This document shows, piece after piece, positions 6,980-13,527 of a DNA stretch of 19,169 bases. The DNA comes from DATMXS01 sp050260275 (GTDB lineage: Bacteria; Acidobacteriota; Terriglobia; Bryobacterales; Bryobacteraceae), in assembly GCA_050260275.1 (NCBI GenBank), contig JBLNBX010000129.1:1-19169 (forward strand). Reading direction: 5' to 3'. The notes below the pieces were generated by a model, which ran no database searches, was not told the DNA's origin, and saw only the letters and a program-made list of their open reading frames with translations. Numbering within the stretch: the first letter of the stretch is position 1; each line of letters opens with the position of its first letter. The position numbers and the translations under genes are program-made.

Positions 6980-7005
6980 AGTGATAGATTCGAGTGGCTA
7001 GCGAC

Positions 7006-7623
7006 ATGGAACGCACCATTCCGGAACCGAGTCTTCGCCGCTTTCCAGTATATCTGCTTTACTTACAATCACTTAATGTTCCCACAGTTTCCTGCTCCAA
7101 GATGAGCGAAGACCTGCACCTGGACGCCAGTCAAATCAGGAAGGATTTCGAAATTGCCGGAATCGCCGGCAAGCCACGCGTCGGCTATTCCGTCCCCGAT
7201 CTCCGCAGCCGCATCGCCGGCATCCTCGGCTGGAATCGCCCCAGGCGCGCGGTCCTGGCCGGCGCCGGGCCCCTGGGACGCGCCATCCTGAGCTGCGAGG
7301 AGATTCGCGGGTCCGGCCTGGCGATAGCGGCGGTATTCGATTGCGACGAGCGCCGCATTGGCGAGACCGCCGAGGGCCTCGAGATCATGCCGCTAGGGTT
7401 TCTGCCGGACATGGTGCGGCGCGCGCGGGCGGATGTTGGCATCATGGCGCTGCCCGCGGCCTTGGCGCAGGGCGCGGCGGACATGATGGTCGCCGCGGGC
7501 GTGAAAGCGATTTGGAACTTCTCGCCGGTCGCGCTGCGCGTTCCGGCGCACGTTGTTGTTCACTACTCGGATTTCAGCACGTCGTTCGCGGGCCTCTCGG
7601 CCCGGCTGGCCACGCGGCCCTGA
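7006..7623 (+). CDS. rex: redox-sensing transcriptional repressor Rex
   Basis: Rex senses the NADH/NAD+ ratio and releases DNA when NADH is high, inducing fermentation and hydrogen-metabolism genes. The product is 205 residues. The N-terminal winged helix has IPEPSLRRFPVYLLYLQSL and SEDLHLDASQIRKDFEIAG, matching the family patterns. After PRVGYSVPDL comes the Rossmann domain with VLAGAGPLGRAIL (dinucleotide-binding glycines) and AVFDCDERRIGE. Later come the ALPAALAQGAADMMVAAGVKAIWNFSPVAL block and a C-terminal dimer-swap helix region. A GTG at 6994 would add four residues; I chose the ATG because Rex proteins normally begin just before the IPEPSLRR motif. It is the first gene of the hox operon, 25 bp before hoxE, so it probably controls the operon and itself. 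Confidence 0.93.
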   Translation: MERTIPEPSLRRFPVYLLYLQSLNVPTVSCSKMSEDLHLDASQIRKDFEIAGIAGKPRVGYSVPDLRSRIAGILGWNRPRRAVLAGAGPLGRAILSCEEIRGSGLAIAAVFDCDERRIGETAEGLEIMPLGFLPDMVRRARADVGIMALPAALAQGAADMMVAAGVKAIWNFSPVALRVPAHVVVHYSDFSTSFAGLSARLATRP

Positions 7624-7648
7624 GCCGCGCGGCGCAAAGGAGAGTACG

Positions 7649-8152
7649 ATGATTGGACTTGCGCGCCCCGCGCCTCCCTCCGGCGACAAGCGCTGGAAGA
7701 TCGTGGAGGCGACGATGCGGCGCAATGGGTATCACGGTAACTCGCTCATCGAAACGCTGCACAGCGTGCAGGAAGCGTTCGGCTTCCTGGACACGGAGGC
7801 GCTGCGGTATGTAGCCCTCTCGCTGCGGGTGCCGCTGAGCCAGGTGTTCGGCGCCGCCACGTTCTACCACTTCTTCACGATGAGGCCGCCCGGCAGGCAC
7901 ACCTGCGTCGTCTGCACCGGCACGGCCTGCTACATCAAGGGCGCTCCCGCGCTACTGGCGGCCATGGAAGAAAAGTTCGGCATCAAGCCGGGCGAAACCA
8001 CCGAAGACGGCGAGTTGTCGCTGGTGACCGCCCGCTGCGTGGGCTCGTGCAGTATCGCTCCGGTGGTGGTGATGGATAGTGATGTCGTGGGCAAGGTGGG
8101 CCCGGAGGAGATCGTGAACCGGGCGGAAGGGTTGACACAACATGGGTCCTGA
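7649..8152 (+). CDS. hoxE: NAD-linked hydrogenase/diaphorase subunit HoxE (NuoE-like, 2Fe-2S)
   Basis: This 167-residue subunit is a thioredoxin-fold [2Fe-2S] protein of the NuoE/HoxE family and works with HoxF in NADH oxidation. The helical N-terminus (RWKIVEATMRRNGYHGNSLI) precedes the block VPLSQVFGAATFYHFF (61-76). The cluster ligands are visible as Cys89-x4-Cys94 (CTGTAC) and Cys130-x3-Cys134 (CVGSC). A strong ribosome binding site, AAGGAG (7637-7642), sits 6 nt before the ATG, so the longer open frame beginning at 7553 inside rex is rejected. The C-terminus overlaps hoxF by 11 bp, implying translational coupling. HoxE rather than NuoE is preferred because of the downstream HoxU and HoxY genes. 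Confidence 0.9.
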   Translation: MIGLARPAPPSGDKRWKIVEATMRRNGYHGNSLIETLHSVQEAFGFLDTEALRYVALSLRVPLSQVFGAATFYHFFTMRPPGRHTCVVCTGTACYIKGAPALLAAMEEKFGIKPGETTEDGELSLVTARCVGSCSIAPVVVMDSDVVGKVGPEEIVNRAEGLTQHGS

Positions 8153-9797
8153 GAACCTGGATCAGATTGTCGCGGCGGAACGCCTGCGAGAGCAGTCGGT
8201 CAGGCATCACATCTGCGTATGCACGGCGGCCGGTTGCCAGTCGGCCGGGGGCGGCGAAGTAAAGAACGCGCTTGCGCGGGAGGTGGCCGATCAGGGTCTG
8301 CGCCAGTCCTGTGAGGTCAAGGGCGTTGGCTGCATGGGGCTCTGCTCGGCCGGGCCGCTGGTTGCGGTGGACTCCGGAGACGACCGCGTGCTCTACCAGA
8401 AGGTCACTCCGGACGACGCCGAGGACATCGTTGCAGCGCTCGATGGCGGAACGGAGGTTACCCGGCTCATCTGCGACACCGGCGCGCCGTTCTTCAGCCG
8501 GCAGACCAAGGTCGTGCTCGAGAACTCGGGGCGCATCGACCCCGAGCGCATCGAAGACTACATTGCCGTCGGCGGCTATGCCGCGCTTATGCGCGCCATC
8601 ACGGAGATGACACCGGCCGAGGTTCTCGAAGAGGTGATTCGCAGCGGCCTGCGTGGCCGCGGCGGCGCCGGGTATCCCACCGGTCTCAAGTGGAGCACGG
8701 TCGCCAAGGCAAGCGGGGCAGGGCAGAAGTACATCATCTGCAACGGCGACGAGGGCGACCCCGGCGCGTTCATGGACCGCGCCGTTCTCGAGAGCGACCC
8801 CCATCGCGTGCTCGAAGGCATGGCCATCGCCGCGTACGCAGTGGGCGCGAGCCACGGCTATCTATACGTACGCGCCGAGTATCCGCTCGCGGTGAAGCAC
8901 CTGCGGACGGCCATCCGGCAGGCGGAGCGGCTCGGCGTGCTCGGCCACGACATCGCCGGCACGCGCTTCTCGTTCCGCGTGGAGGTGCGGCTCGGCGCCG
9001 GCGCTTTCGTGTGCGGCGAGGAGACCGCGCTAATCGCGTCCGTTGAAGGAAAGCGCGGAACGCCGCGCCCGCGGCCGCCCTACCCGGCCCAGGAAGGCCT
9101 GTGGGGATACCCGACACTCATTAACAACGTCGAGACGTTCGCCAACATAGCGCCGATCATCAGGCGCGGCGGCGACTGGTTCCGCGGCATCGGCACGGCC
9201 AAGAGCAAGGGTACAAAGGTTTTCGCGCTCGCCGGCAGCGCTGTGAACACGGGTCTCATTGAGGTTCCGATGGGCATCACGCTGCGCGAGATCATCTTCG
9301 ATATCGCCGGCGGCATCCCGGACGGCCGCAAGTTCAAGGCTGTGCAGACGGGCGGCCCCTCGGGCGGCTGCATCCCGGCGCAGTACCTGGACCTGCCGGT
9401 CGACTACGAGTCACTCGCTACGGTCGGCTCCATCATGGGCTCCGGCGGAATGATCGTCATCGACGATGGCTCCTGCATGGTGGACGTCGCCAAGTACTTC
9501 ATGGAGTTCTGTATGTCTGAGTCCTGCGGCAAATGCGTGCCGTGCCGCGTGGGCACAACGGAGCTGCACGGGATGCTTTCGCGCATATCTAACGGGACCG
9601 CGGGAGCGAGGGACCTGGCCATGCTCGAAGAACTCTGCGAGGTGGTGCGCAACACCAGCCTGTGCGGGCTCGGGCAATCCGCGCCGAATCCGGTGCTGAG
9701 CACGCTGCGTTACTTCCGGGACGAGTATACGGCCCACGTAACTGAAAGGCACTGCCCGGCGGGCGTTTGCAGGATCGAGAAGGAGGTGCTCGCATGA
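8142..9797 (+). CDS. hoxF: NAD-linked hydrogenase diaphorase subunit HoxF (NuoF-like, FMN/NADH binding)
   Basis: HoxF carries the FMN and NAD(H) site of the cytoplasmic bidirectional hydrogenase. The 551-residue product has an N-terminal thioredoxin-like [2Fe-2S] domain with Cys27, Cys32, Cys64 and Cys68 (CTAAGC and CMGLC). The 51-kDa complex I-like domain follows: GRGGAGYPTGLKW (172-184, NADH), CNGDEGDPGAFMDR (200-213, FMN) and the EYPLAVKHL and GAGAFVCGEETALIAS blocks. An SLBB segment and the cluster motif SCGKCVPCRVGT, with Cys462, Cys465, Cys468 and Cys508, complete it. The tail HCPAGVC has two more cysteines. HoxF-type proteins differ from NuoF by the extra N-terminal domain, seen here. 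Its TGA overlaps the hoxU ATG. Confidence 0.93.
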   Translation: MGPENLDQIVAAERLREQSVRHHICVCTAAGCQSAGGGEVKNALAREVADQGLRQSCEVKGVGCMGLCSAGPLVAVDSGDDRVLYQKVTPDDAEDIVAALDGGTEVTRLICDTGAPFFSRQTKVVLENSGRIDPERIEDYIAVGGYAALMRAITEMTPAEVLEEVIRSGLRGRGGAGYPTGLKWSTVAKASGAGQKYIICNGDEGDPGAFMDRAVLESDPHRVLEGMAIAAYAVGASHGYLYVRAEYPLAVKHLRTAIRQAERLGVLGHDIAGTRFSFRVEVRLGAGAFVCGEETALIASVEGKRGTPRPRPPYPAQEGLWGYPTLINNVETFANIAPIIRRGGDWFRGIGTAKSKGTKVFALAGSAVNTGLIEVPMGITLREIIFDIAGGIPDGRKFKAVQTGGPSGGCIPAQYLDLPVDYESLATVGSIMGSGGMIVIDDGSCMVDVAKYFMEFCMSESCGKCVPCRVGTTELHGMLSRISNGTAGARDLAMLEELCEVVRNTSLCGLGQSAPNPVLSTLRYFRDEYTAHVTERHCPAGVCRIEKEVLA

Positions 9798-10507
9798 GCG
9801 CGCCTATCAAAACGCTTGTTATCGACGGACGCGACGTAAGCGCCTCCGCCGACCAGACCATCCTGGACGTGGCCACCGAGAACGGGATCTTCATTCCCGC
9901 GCTGTGCCACCTGGACGGACTCACGCCGGTCGGAGCGTGCCGGCTCTGCCTCGTGGAGATCCAGGGCTCCTCGAAGCTGTTCCCCGCCTGCATAACCACG
10001 GTGGAGGAGGGGATGCAGGTGACCACCAACTCGGAGCGCCTCGCTCGCTACCGCCGGAGCGTGATGGAGTTGCTGTTTGCCGAGCGGAACCACATCTGCT
10101 CGGTGTGCGTGAGCAACGGCAACTGCGAGCTTCAGTCGCTCGCGCAACGGCTCGGCATCACGCACGTGCGCTACCCCTATCTGTTCCCGAAGCACTCTGT
10201 CGACGCCTCGCACGAGCGGTTCGTCGCCGACCACAACCGCTGCATTCTTTGCACGCGTTGTGTGCGCGTCTGCGACCAGGTGGAGGGCGCGCATACCTGG
10301 GACGTGATGGGCCGCGGCGTCGACTGCCGCGTGATAACCGACCTGAACCAGCCCTGGGGCGATTCGGATACGTGCACCGGGTGCGGCAAGTGCGTACAGG
10401 TGTGCCCAACCGGCGCGCTGGTCGAGAAGGGTAAGTCTGTAGCTGAGATGTCGAAGAAAAGGCAATTTCTGCCATACCTGGCGATGATGCGAGGGAGGAA
10501 GCCATGA
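9794..10507 (+). CDS. hoxU: NAD-linked hydrogenase diaphorase subunit HoxU (NuoG N-terminal-like ferredoxin)
   Basis: HoxU passes electrons between HoxF and the hydrogenase small subunit HoxY. The 237-residue product corresponds to the N-terminal third of NuoG. A plant-type [2Fe-2S] domain has Cys38, Cys49, Cys52 and Cys66 (in VGACRLCLVEI). The His/Cys motif NHICSVCVSNGNCELQ (99-114) is the HoxU/NuoG N-terminal [4Fe-4S] region. Two ferredoxin-type sets follow: CILCTRCVRVC (150-160) and CTGCGKCVQVCPTGAL (194-209). The ATG at 9794 has a perfect AGGAGG (9781-9786) 7 nt upstream; an earlier in-frame start at 9767 lies inside hoxF and is not supported. Both ends overlap neighbours by 4 bp, indicating coupled translation. 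Confidence 0.93.
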   Translation: MSAPIKTLVIDGRDVSASADQTILDVATENGIFIPALCHLDGLTPVGACRLCLVEIQGSSKLFPACITTVEEGMQVTTNSERLARYRRSVMELLFAERNHICSVCVSNGNCELQSLAQRLGITHVRYPYLFPKHSVDASHERFVADHNRCILCTRCVRVCDQVEGAHTWDVMGRGVDCRVITDLNQPWGDSDTCTGCGKCVQVCPTGALVEKGKSVAEMSKKRQFLPYLAMMRGRKP

Positions 10508-11040
10508 ACGGAGATAAAGTGAAGATCGCCACGGTGTGGCTGGACGGATGCTCCGGCTGCCACATGTCGCTGCTCGACATGGACGAGCGCCTGCTTGAGC
10601 TCGCCGGAAAGATCGAGTTGGTCTACAGCCCGCTCGTGGACGCCAAAGAGTTCCCCGAGAACGTGGACGTGACGCTCGTCGAGGGCGCCGTCGCAACCGA
10701 AGAGGACGTGCACAAGATACGCCGCATACGGAGCCGCACCAAGACGCTGGTGTCGCTCGGCGATTGCGCCGTCACGGCGAATGTCCCATCCATGCGGAAC
10801 TCGTGCTCGCTGAAGTCCGTTTTCGATGTGGCCTACACGCGGGACGTTCTGAATCCTCAGGTTCCCGTTGAAGGCGTCCCGCCGCTGCTGGCGCGCGTGC
10901 GCCCGGTGCATGAAGTTGTGGAAGTGGACGTCTATGTGCCCGGCTGCCCGCCATCGGCGGACACCATCCATTACGTCCTTTCCGAACTCGTGGAGGGAAG
11001 GCGTCCGGAGTTGGCCGAGCACACGAGATTCGGAATATAG
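10504..11040 (+). CDS. hoxY: [NiFe] hydrogenase small subunit HoxY
   Basis: HoxY is the short small subunit of group 3d [NiFe] hydrogenases and binds one proximal [4Fe-4S] cluster between HoxU and the Ni-Fe site of HoxH. The 178-residue product shows ATVWLDGCSGCHMSLLDMDE (9-28) with Cys16 and Cys19, SLGDCAVTANV with Cys88, and YVPGCPPSADTIHYVL with Cys148. All four expected ligands are therefore present. The segment SPLVDAKEFPENVDVTLVEG is typical of HoxY. It overlaps hoxU by 4 bp. HoxH, the catalytic large subunit usually next in the operon, is missing; a strong hairpin and a glycosyltransferase gene follow. Confidence 0.92.
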   Translation: MNGDKVKIATVWLDGCSGCHMSLLDMDERLLELAGKIELVYSPLVDAKEFPENVDVTLVEGAVATEEDVHKIRRIRSRTKTLVSLGDCAVTANVPSMRNSCSLKSVFDVAYTRDVLNPQVPVEGVPPLLARVRPVHEVVEVDVYVPGCPPSADTIHYVLSELVEGRRPELAEHTRFGI

Positions 11041-11053
11041 CGCGGATTTCTTT

Positions 11054-11078
11054 GCAGCCTCCCTTCGCGGGAGGCTGC
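11054..11078 (+). terminator. strong hairpin ending the rex-hoxEFUY operon
   Basis: GCAGCCTCCC (11054-11063) and GGGAGGCTGC (11069-11078) pair perfectly over 10 bp with a 5-nt loop (TTCGC), 13 bp after the hoxY stop. There is no T-run after it, so it may work as a weak or factor-assisted terminator or an mRNA-stabilising stem. Confidence 0.6.
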
Positions 11079-11098
11079 CCCAGGATCCGGCCCGCCAT

Positions 11099-11120
11099 GC
11101 ATGCCCGGATACCGGCATGC
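11099..11120. repeat. second hairpin-forming inverted repeat after hoxY
   Basis: GCATGCC (11099-11105) pairs with GGCATGC (11114-11120); with one bulged base the stem extends by two more pairs (GG/CC) around an ATA loop. It lies between the hox terminator-like hairpin and the glycosyltransferase. Its role is unknown. Confidence 0.4.
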
Positions 11121-11191
11121 ACGCCGGCACAAGCGGCTATTTTCCCAGTGCGCCAGGTTGATGCACTGCGATAGACTTGTCCTCTCGTACA

Positions 11192-12259
11192 GTGCTGACC
11201 ATCTCGGTGATAATTCCGGTCTTCAACGCCGAGGCCTGGCTGGGGCAGTGCCTCGACGCTCTGCGCCGCTCGCATGTGGCACCGCTCGAGTGCATCGTCG
11301 TGGACGACGCCGGTGACGATGCGTCCGCGTCCACGGCGGAGGCCGCCGGCGCCACCGTCCTGCGGCGGCGAAACCGGAGAGGGCCCGCTGCGGCGCGCAA
11401 CCTCGGCGCGGCGCACGCCCGCGGCGACATCCTTCTGTTCATTGACGCGGATGTCTGCGTTCACCCGGATACGATCGGCCGCATACTCGAGCGGTTCGAG
11501 ACCGGCGCGGGGTTCGATGCGCTGATAGGTTCCTATGATGACGCGCCCGCGGCGCCCGGGTTCGTTTCACAGTACAAGAACCTTCTGCAACACTACGTGC
11601 ACCAGCACGGCCGCGAGCAGGCAGCGACGTTCTGGACGGGGTGTGGGGCGATCCGAAGGGATGTCTTTCTCGAGGCGGGCGGCTTCGACGAGTCTTACAC
11701 CCGGCCCTCGATCGAGGATATCGAGTTTGGACAACGGCTTCGGGCGGCCGGGCGCAAGATCGTGCTCGATCCGGCGGTCATGGTCAAGCACCTGAAGCGG
11801 TGGACGCTTGTTTCGCTGCTGCGCTCCGATCTGTTCGACCGCGCGCTGCCGTGGACGCGCCTGATCGTACGCTCGTCGCGGCTGCCGGACGACCTGAACC
11901 TGGCCGTCTCGCAGCGACTGAGCGCCTTGCTGTTGCTGCTCGCGCTGGCTCTCGCCGCGGCGGGAGTGATCGCGCCCCCGCTCGCGCTCGCCGCGCTACT
12001 TCCGGTCGCAGCCGTCCTGTACATGAACCGCGGCCTATACCGTTTTCTGGCTGCCCGCCGCGGATGTCTGTTTGCGCTCCGCGCGGTGCCGCTCCATCTT
12101 TTGTACTTCATATACAGCGCGGCCGCATTCGGAGCCGGCGTCGTAATCTACTCGCCTACCGGTCAACCGCGGGCGGCCGCTCAGGAGGCGCCGGAATCTA
12201 CGTGCGCGCGGAGTGACAGCCCTCGCGCGCCGGTGGCGTCGCTTTCCAGCCGCCGCTAG
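11192..12259 (+). CDS. family 2 glycosyltransferase with C-terminal membrane segments
   Basis: The product (355 residues from the GTG at 11192) starts directly with the GT-A motif LTISVIIPVFNAEAWLGQCL. IVVDDAGDDAS (nucleotide-binding Asp), GPAAARNLGAAHARG and the metal-binding DAD in LLFIDADVCVHPDTI follow. Next come WTGCGAIRRDVFLEAGGFDE and the ED of SIEDIEFGQRLRAAG, where the catalytic base is expected. From about residue 245 two to four hydrophobic stretches (LLLLLALALAAAGVIAPPL, LAALLPVAAVLYM, LLYFIYSAAAFGAGVVIY) suggest membrane anchoring. The sugar donor and acceptor cannot be told. A TTG at 11177 would add five residues; no good ribosome binding site supports either start. It sits where hoxH would be expected but shows no relation to hydrogen metabolism. 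Confidence 0.85.
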   Translation: MLTISVIIPVFNAEAWLGQCLDALRRSHVAPLECIVVDDAGDDASASTAEAAGATVLRRRNRRGPAAARNLGAAHARGDILLFIDADVCVHPDTIGRILERFETGAGFDALIGSYDDAPAAPGFVSQYKNLLQHYVHQHGREQAATFWTGCGAIRRDVFLEAGGFDESYTRPSIEDIEFGQRLRAAGRKIVLDPAVMVKHLKRWTLVSLLRSDLFDRALPWTRLIVRSSRLPDDLNLAVSQRLSALLLLLALALAAAGVIAPPLALAALLPVAAVLYMNRGLYRFLAARRGCLFALRAVPLHLLYFIYSAAAFGAGVVIYSPTGQPRAAAQEAPESTCARSDSPRAPVASLSSRR

Positions 12260-12321
12260 GTAGCCGCAGCCCACGAGCGGACGCGGAGGCGCGCACGCCC
12301 GCTGGCGAGTCCTCCGCATGG

Positions 12322-12340
12322 GTGCCGCACAGCGCGGCAC
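12322..12340. repeat. perfect inverted repeat before the DUF1844 operon
   Basis: GTGCCGC (12322-12328) and GCGGCAC (12334-12340) form a 7-bp stem with a 5-nt loop, immediately upstream of the -10-like TAGAAT. It could be the terminator of the glycosyltransferase gene or an operator covering the -35 region of the next operon. Confidence 0.4.
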
Positions 12341-12342
12341 GA

Positions 12343-12348
12343 TAGAAT
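12343..12348 (+). promoter_or_regulatory. -10 element suggesting a leaderless transcript
   Basis: TAGAAT at 12343-12348 ends 6 nt before the ATG at 12355, so transcription would start at or next to the start codon. No ribosome binding site is visible upstream of the ATG, which fits. No good -35 box is seen. Confidence 0.35.
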
Positions 12349-12354
12349 TGTTAT

Positions 12355-12738
12355 ATGCCCGAGCCGGACACTCTCCAGAACGATTCCGCTCCCGAGCAAG
12401 AGCACAAGCCCGAGCCGCAAGGCGAGGTGCGGCCCGAGCAGCAGGCCGCTGGTCCTGAACCTGAACCGCCGCTTCCGCCCGCGAATTTCGAGTGGCTGGT
12501 GTACTCGCTCGATCTCGCCGCGCGCGTGGCGCTCGGCATCTTGCACCTTGGCGACAAGAAGGACGCGCCGCCGCCGGACCTTCGCCGCGCCCAGCACTCC
12601 ATTGACATGCTGGCCATGGTGCAGGAGAAGACGCGAGGGAACCTGACGCTCGAAGAGCAGAGACTCCTCGAGAACAGCCTCACGGAGCTTCGCTTCCGGT
12701 ACGTGCAAGCCGCCGACGAGCTGCGGAAGAAGTCGTAG
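12355..12738 (+). CDS. DUF1844 domain protein
   Basis: The 127-residue product has a Glu/Pro/Gln-rich, disordered N-terminus (1-43). A compact helical domain follows: NFEWLVYSLDLAARVALGIL (44-63), LRRAQHSIDMLAMVQEKTRG and LTLEEQRLLENSLTELRFRY. This is the pattern of the DUF1844 family, small proteins of unknown function common in Acidobacteria and relatives. The domain has no catalytic residues and is likely a protein-interaction or structural element. Its TAG abuts the ATG of the next gene with no gap, so it is cotranslated with the metallo-hydrolase and RibF. There is no ribosome binding site and the transcript may be leaderless. Confidence 0.85.
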   Translation: MPEPDTLQNDSAPEQEHKPEPQGEVRPEQQAAGPEPEPPLPPANFEWLVYSLDLAARVALGILHLGDKKDAPPPDLRRAQHSIDMLAMVQEKTRGNLTLEEQRLLENSLTELRFRYVQAADELRKKS

Positions 12739-13527
12739 ATGCCGCACGGGCTGGACCGCCTGACGATCACCGTTCTCGGCTCCGGCACCAGTGTGGGCGT
12801 GCCGACCATCGGCTGCGACTGCGCCGTCTGCACGTCTTCGGACCCGCGCGACAATCGCCTGCGGCCGTCCGTGCTGCTGAGCTTCAACGGGCGCAGCGTC
12901 CTGATCGACGCCACGCCCGATTTCCGCACCCAGGCGCTCCGCGCGCAAATGTGCCGCCTCGACGCAATCCTGCTGACGCATGCGCACGCCGACCACATCT
13001 TGGGTCTCGACGACGTCCGGCCGCTCAACTATCACCAGCAGAACGCGCTTCCCGTCTACGGTTCGAAGCAGACGATCGCTGCGGTGCGGCGCGTGTTTGA
13101 GTACGCATTTTCGGATCATCCGCATGAGTCGTCGGTGCCGCGACTGGAGACGCGGGTCATCGACGGCGGTCCTTTCGAGCTGTTCGGGGCGGAGTTTGTG
13201 CCCGTCCCGCTCAAGCACGGCAGCGGAGACGTGTACGGGTTCCGCTTCGGGCGCGCCGCCTACCTCACCGATCACAGCGACATCCCCGTAGAATCGATGG
13301 AGATGCTGCGCGGGCTCGATGTGCTGTTTCTCGACGCTCTGCGCCGCAAGCCGCACCCTACGCACACGACGCTCGCGCGCGCTATCGAATACACGATGGA
13401 ACTGCGCCCCGCTCGGGCCTACTTCACGCACATCTGCCACGACCTCGCGCACGAAGCCACTGAGCGCGACCTGCCCGAGGGCGTCCACCTCGCTTACGAC
13501 GGGCTGCAGATTGAGGTGGAGCAGTGA
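12739..13527 (+). CDS. PhnP-like metallo-beta-lactamase-fold hydrolase
   Basis: The product (262 residues) is a metallo-beta-lactamase-fold hydrolase of the PhnP subgroup, whose founding member is a phosphoribosyl cyclic phosphodiesterase. The start VLGSGTSVGVPTIGCDCAVC (12-31) contains Cys26, Cys28 and Cys31, matching the structural zinc site of PhnP. The catalytic metal motif THAHADHILGLDD (80-92) has His81, His83, Asp85 and His86. Further metal ligands are expected at PLKHGSGDVYGFRF, YLTDHSD and the C-terminal YFTHICHDL. No other phn genes are near, so the natural substrate is probably a different cyclic or diester phosphate. It starts directly after the DUF1844 stop and overlaps ribF by 4 bp. 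Confidence 0.88.
   Translation: MPHGLDRLTITVLGSGTSVGVPTIGCDCAVCTSSDPRDNRLRPSVLLSFNGRSVLIDATPDFRTQALRAQMCRLDAILLTHAHADHILGLDDVRPLNYHQQNALPVYGSKQTIAAVRRVFEYAFSDHPHESSVPRLETRVIDGGPFELFGAEFVPVPLKHGSGDVYGFRFGRAAYLTDHSDIPVESMEMLRGLDVLFLDALRRKPHPTHTTLARAIEYTMELRPARAYFTHICHDLAHEATERDLPEGVHLAYDGLQIEVEQ

Noticed and set aside
6880..7005. A search for a Rex operator upstream of rex
   Set aside because: No TTGTGA/TCACAA-type palindrome was found; only promoter-like elements are present.
9710..10696. A 328-codon open frame on the minus strand
   Set aside because: It is antisense to hoxU with no recognisable domain.
12256..13488. A 410-codon open frame on the minus strand
   Set aside because: It is antisense to the DUF1844 and PhnP-like genes, which have clear family motifs; long antisense frames are expected at this GC content.
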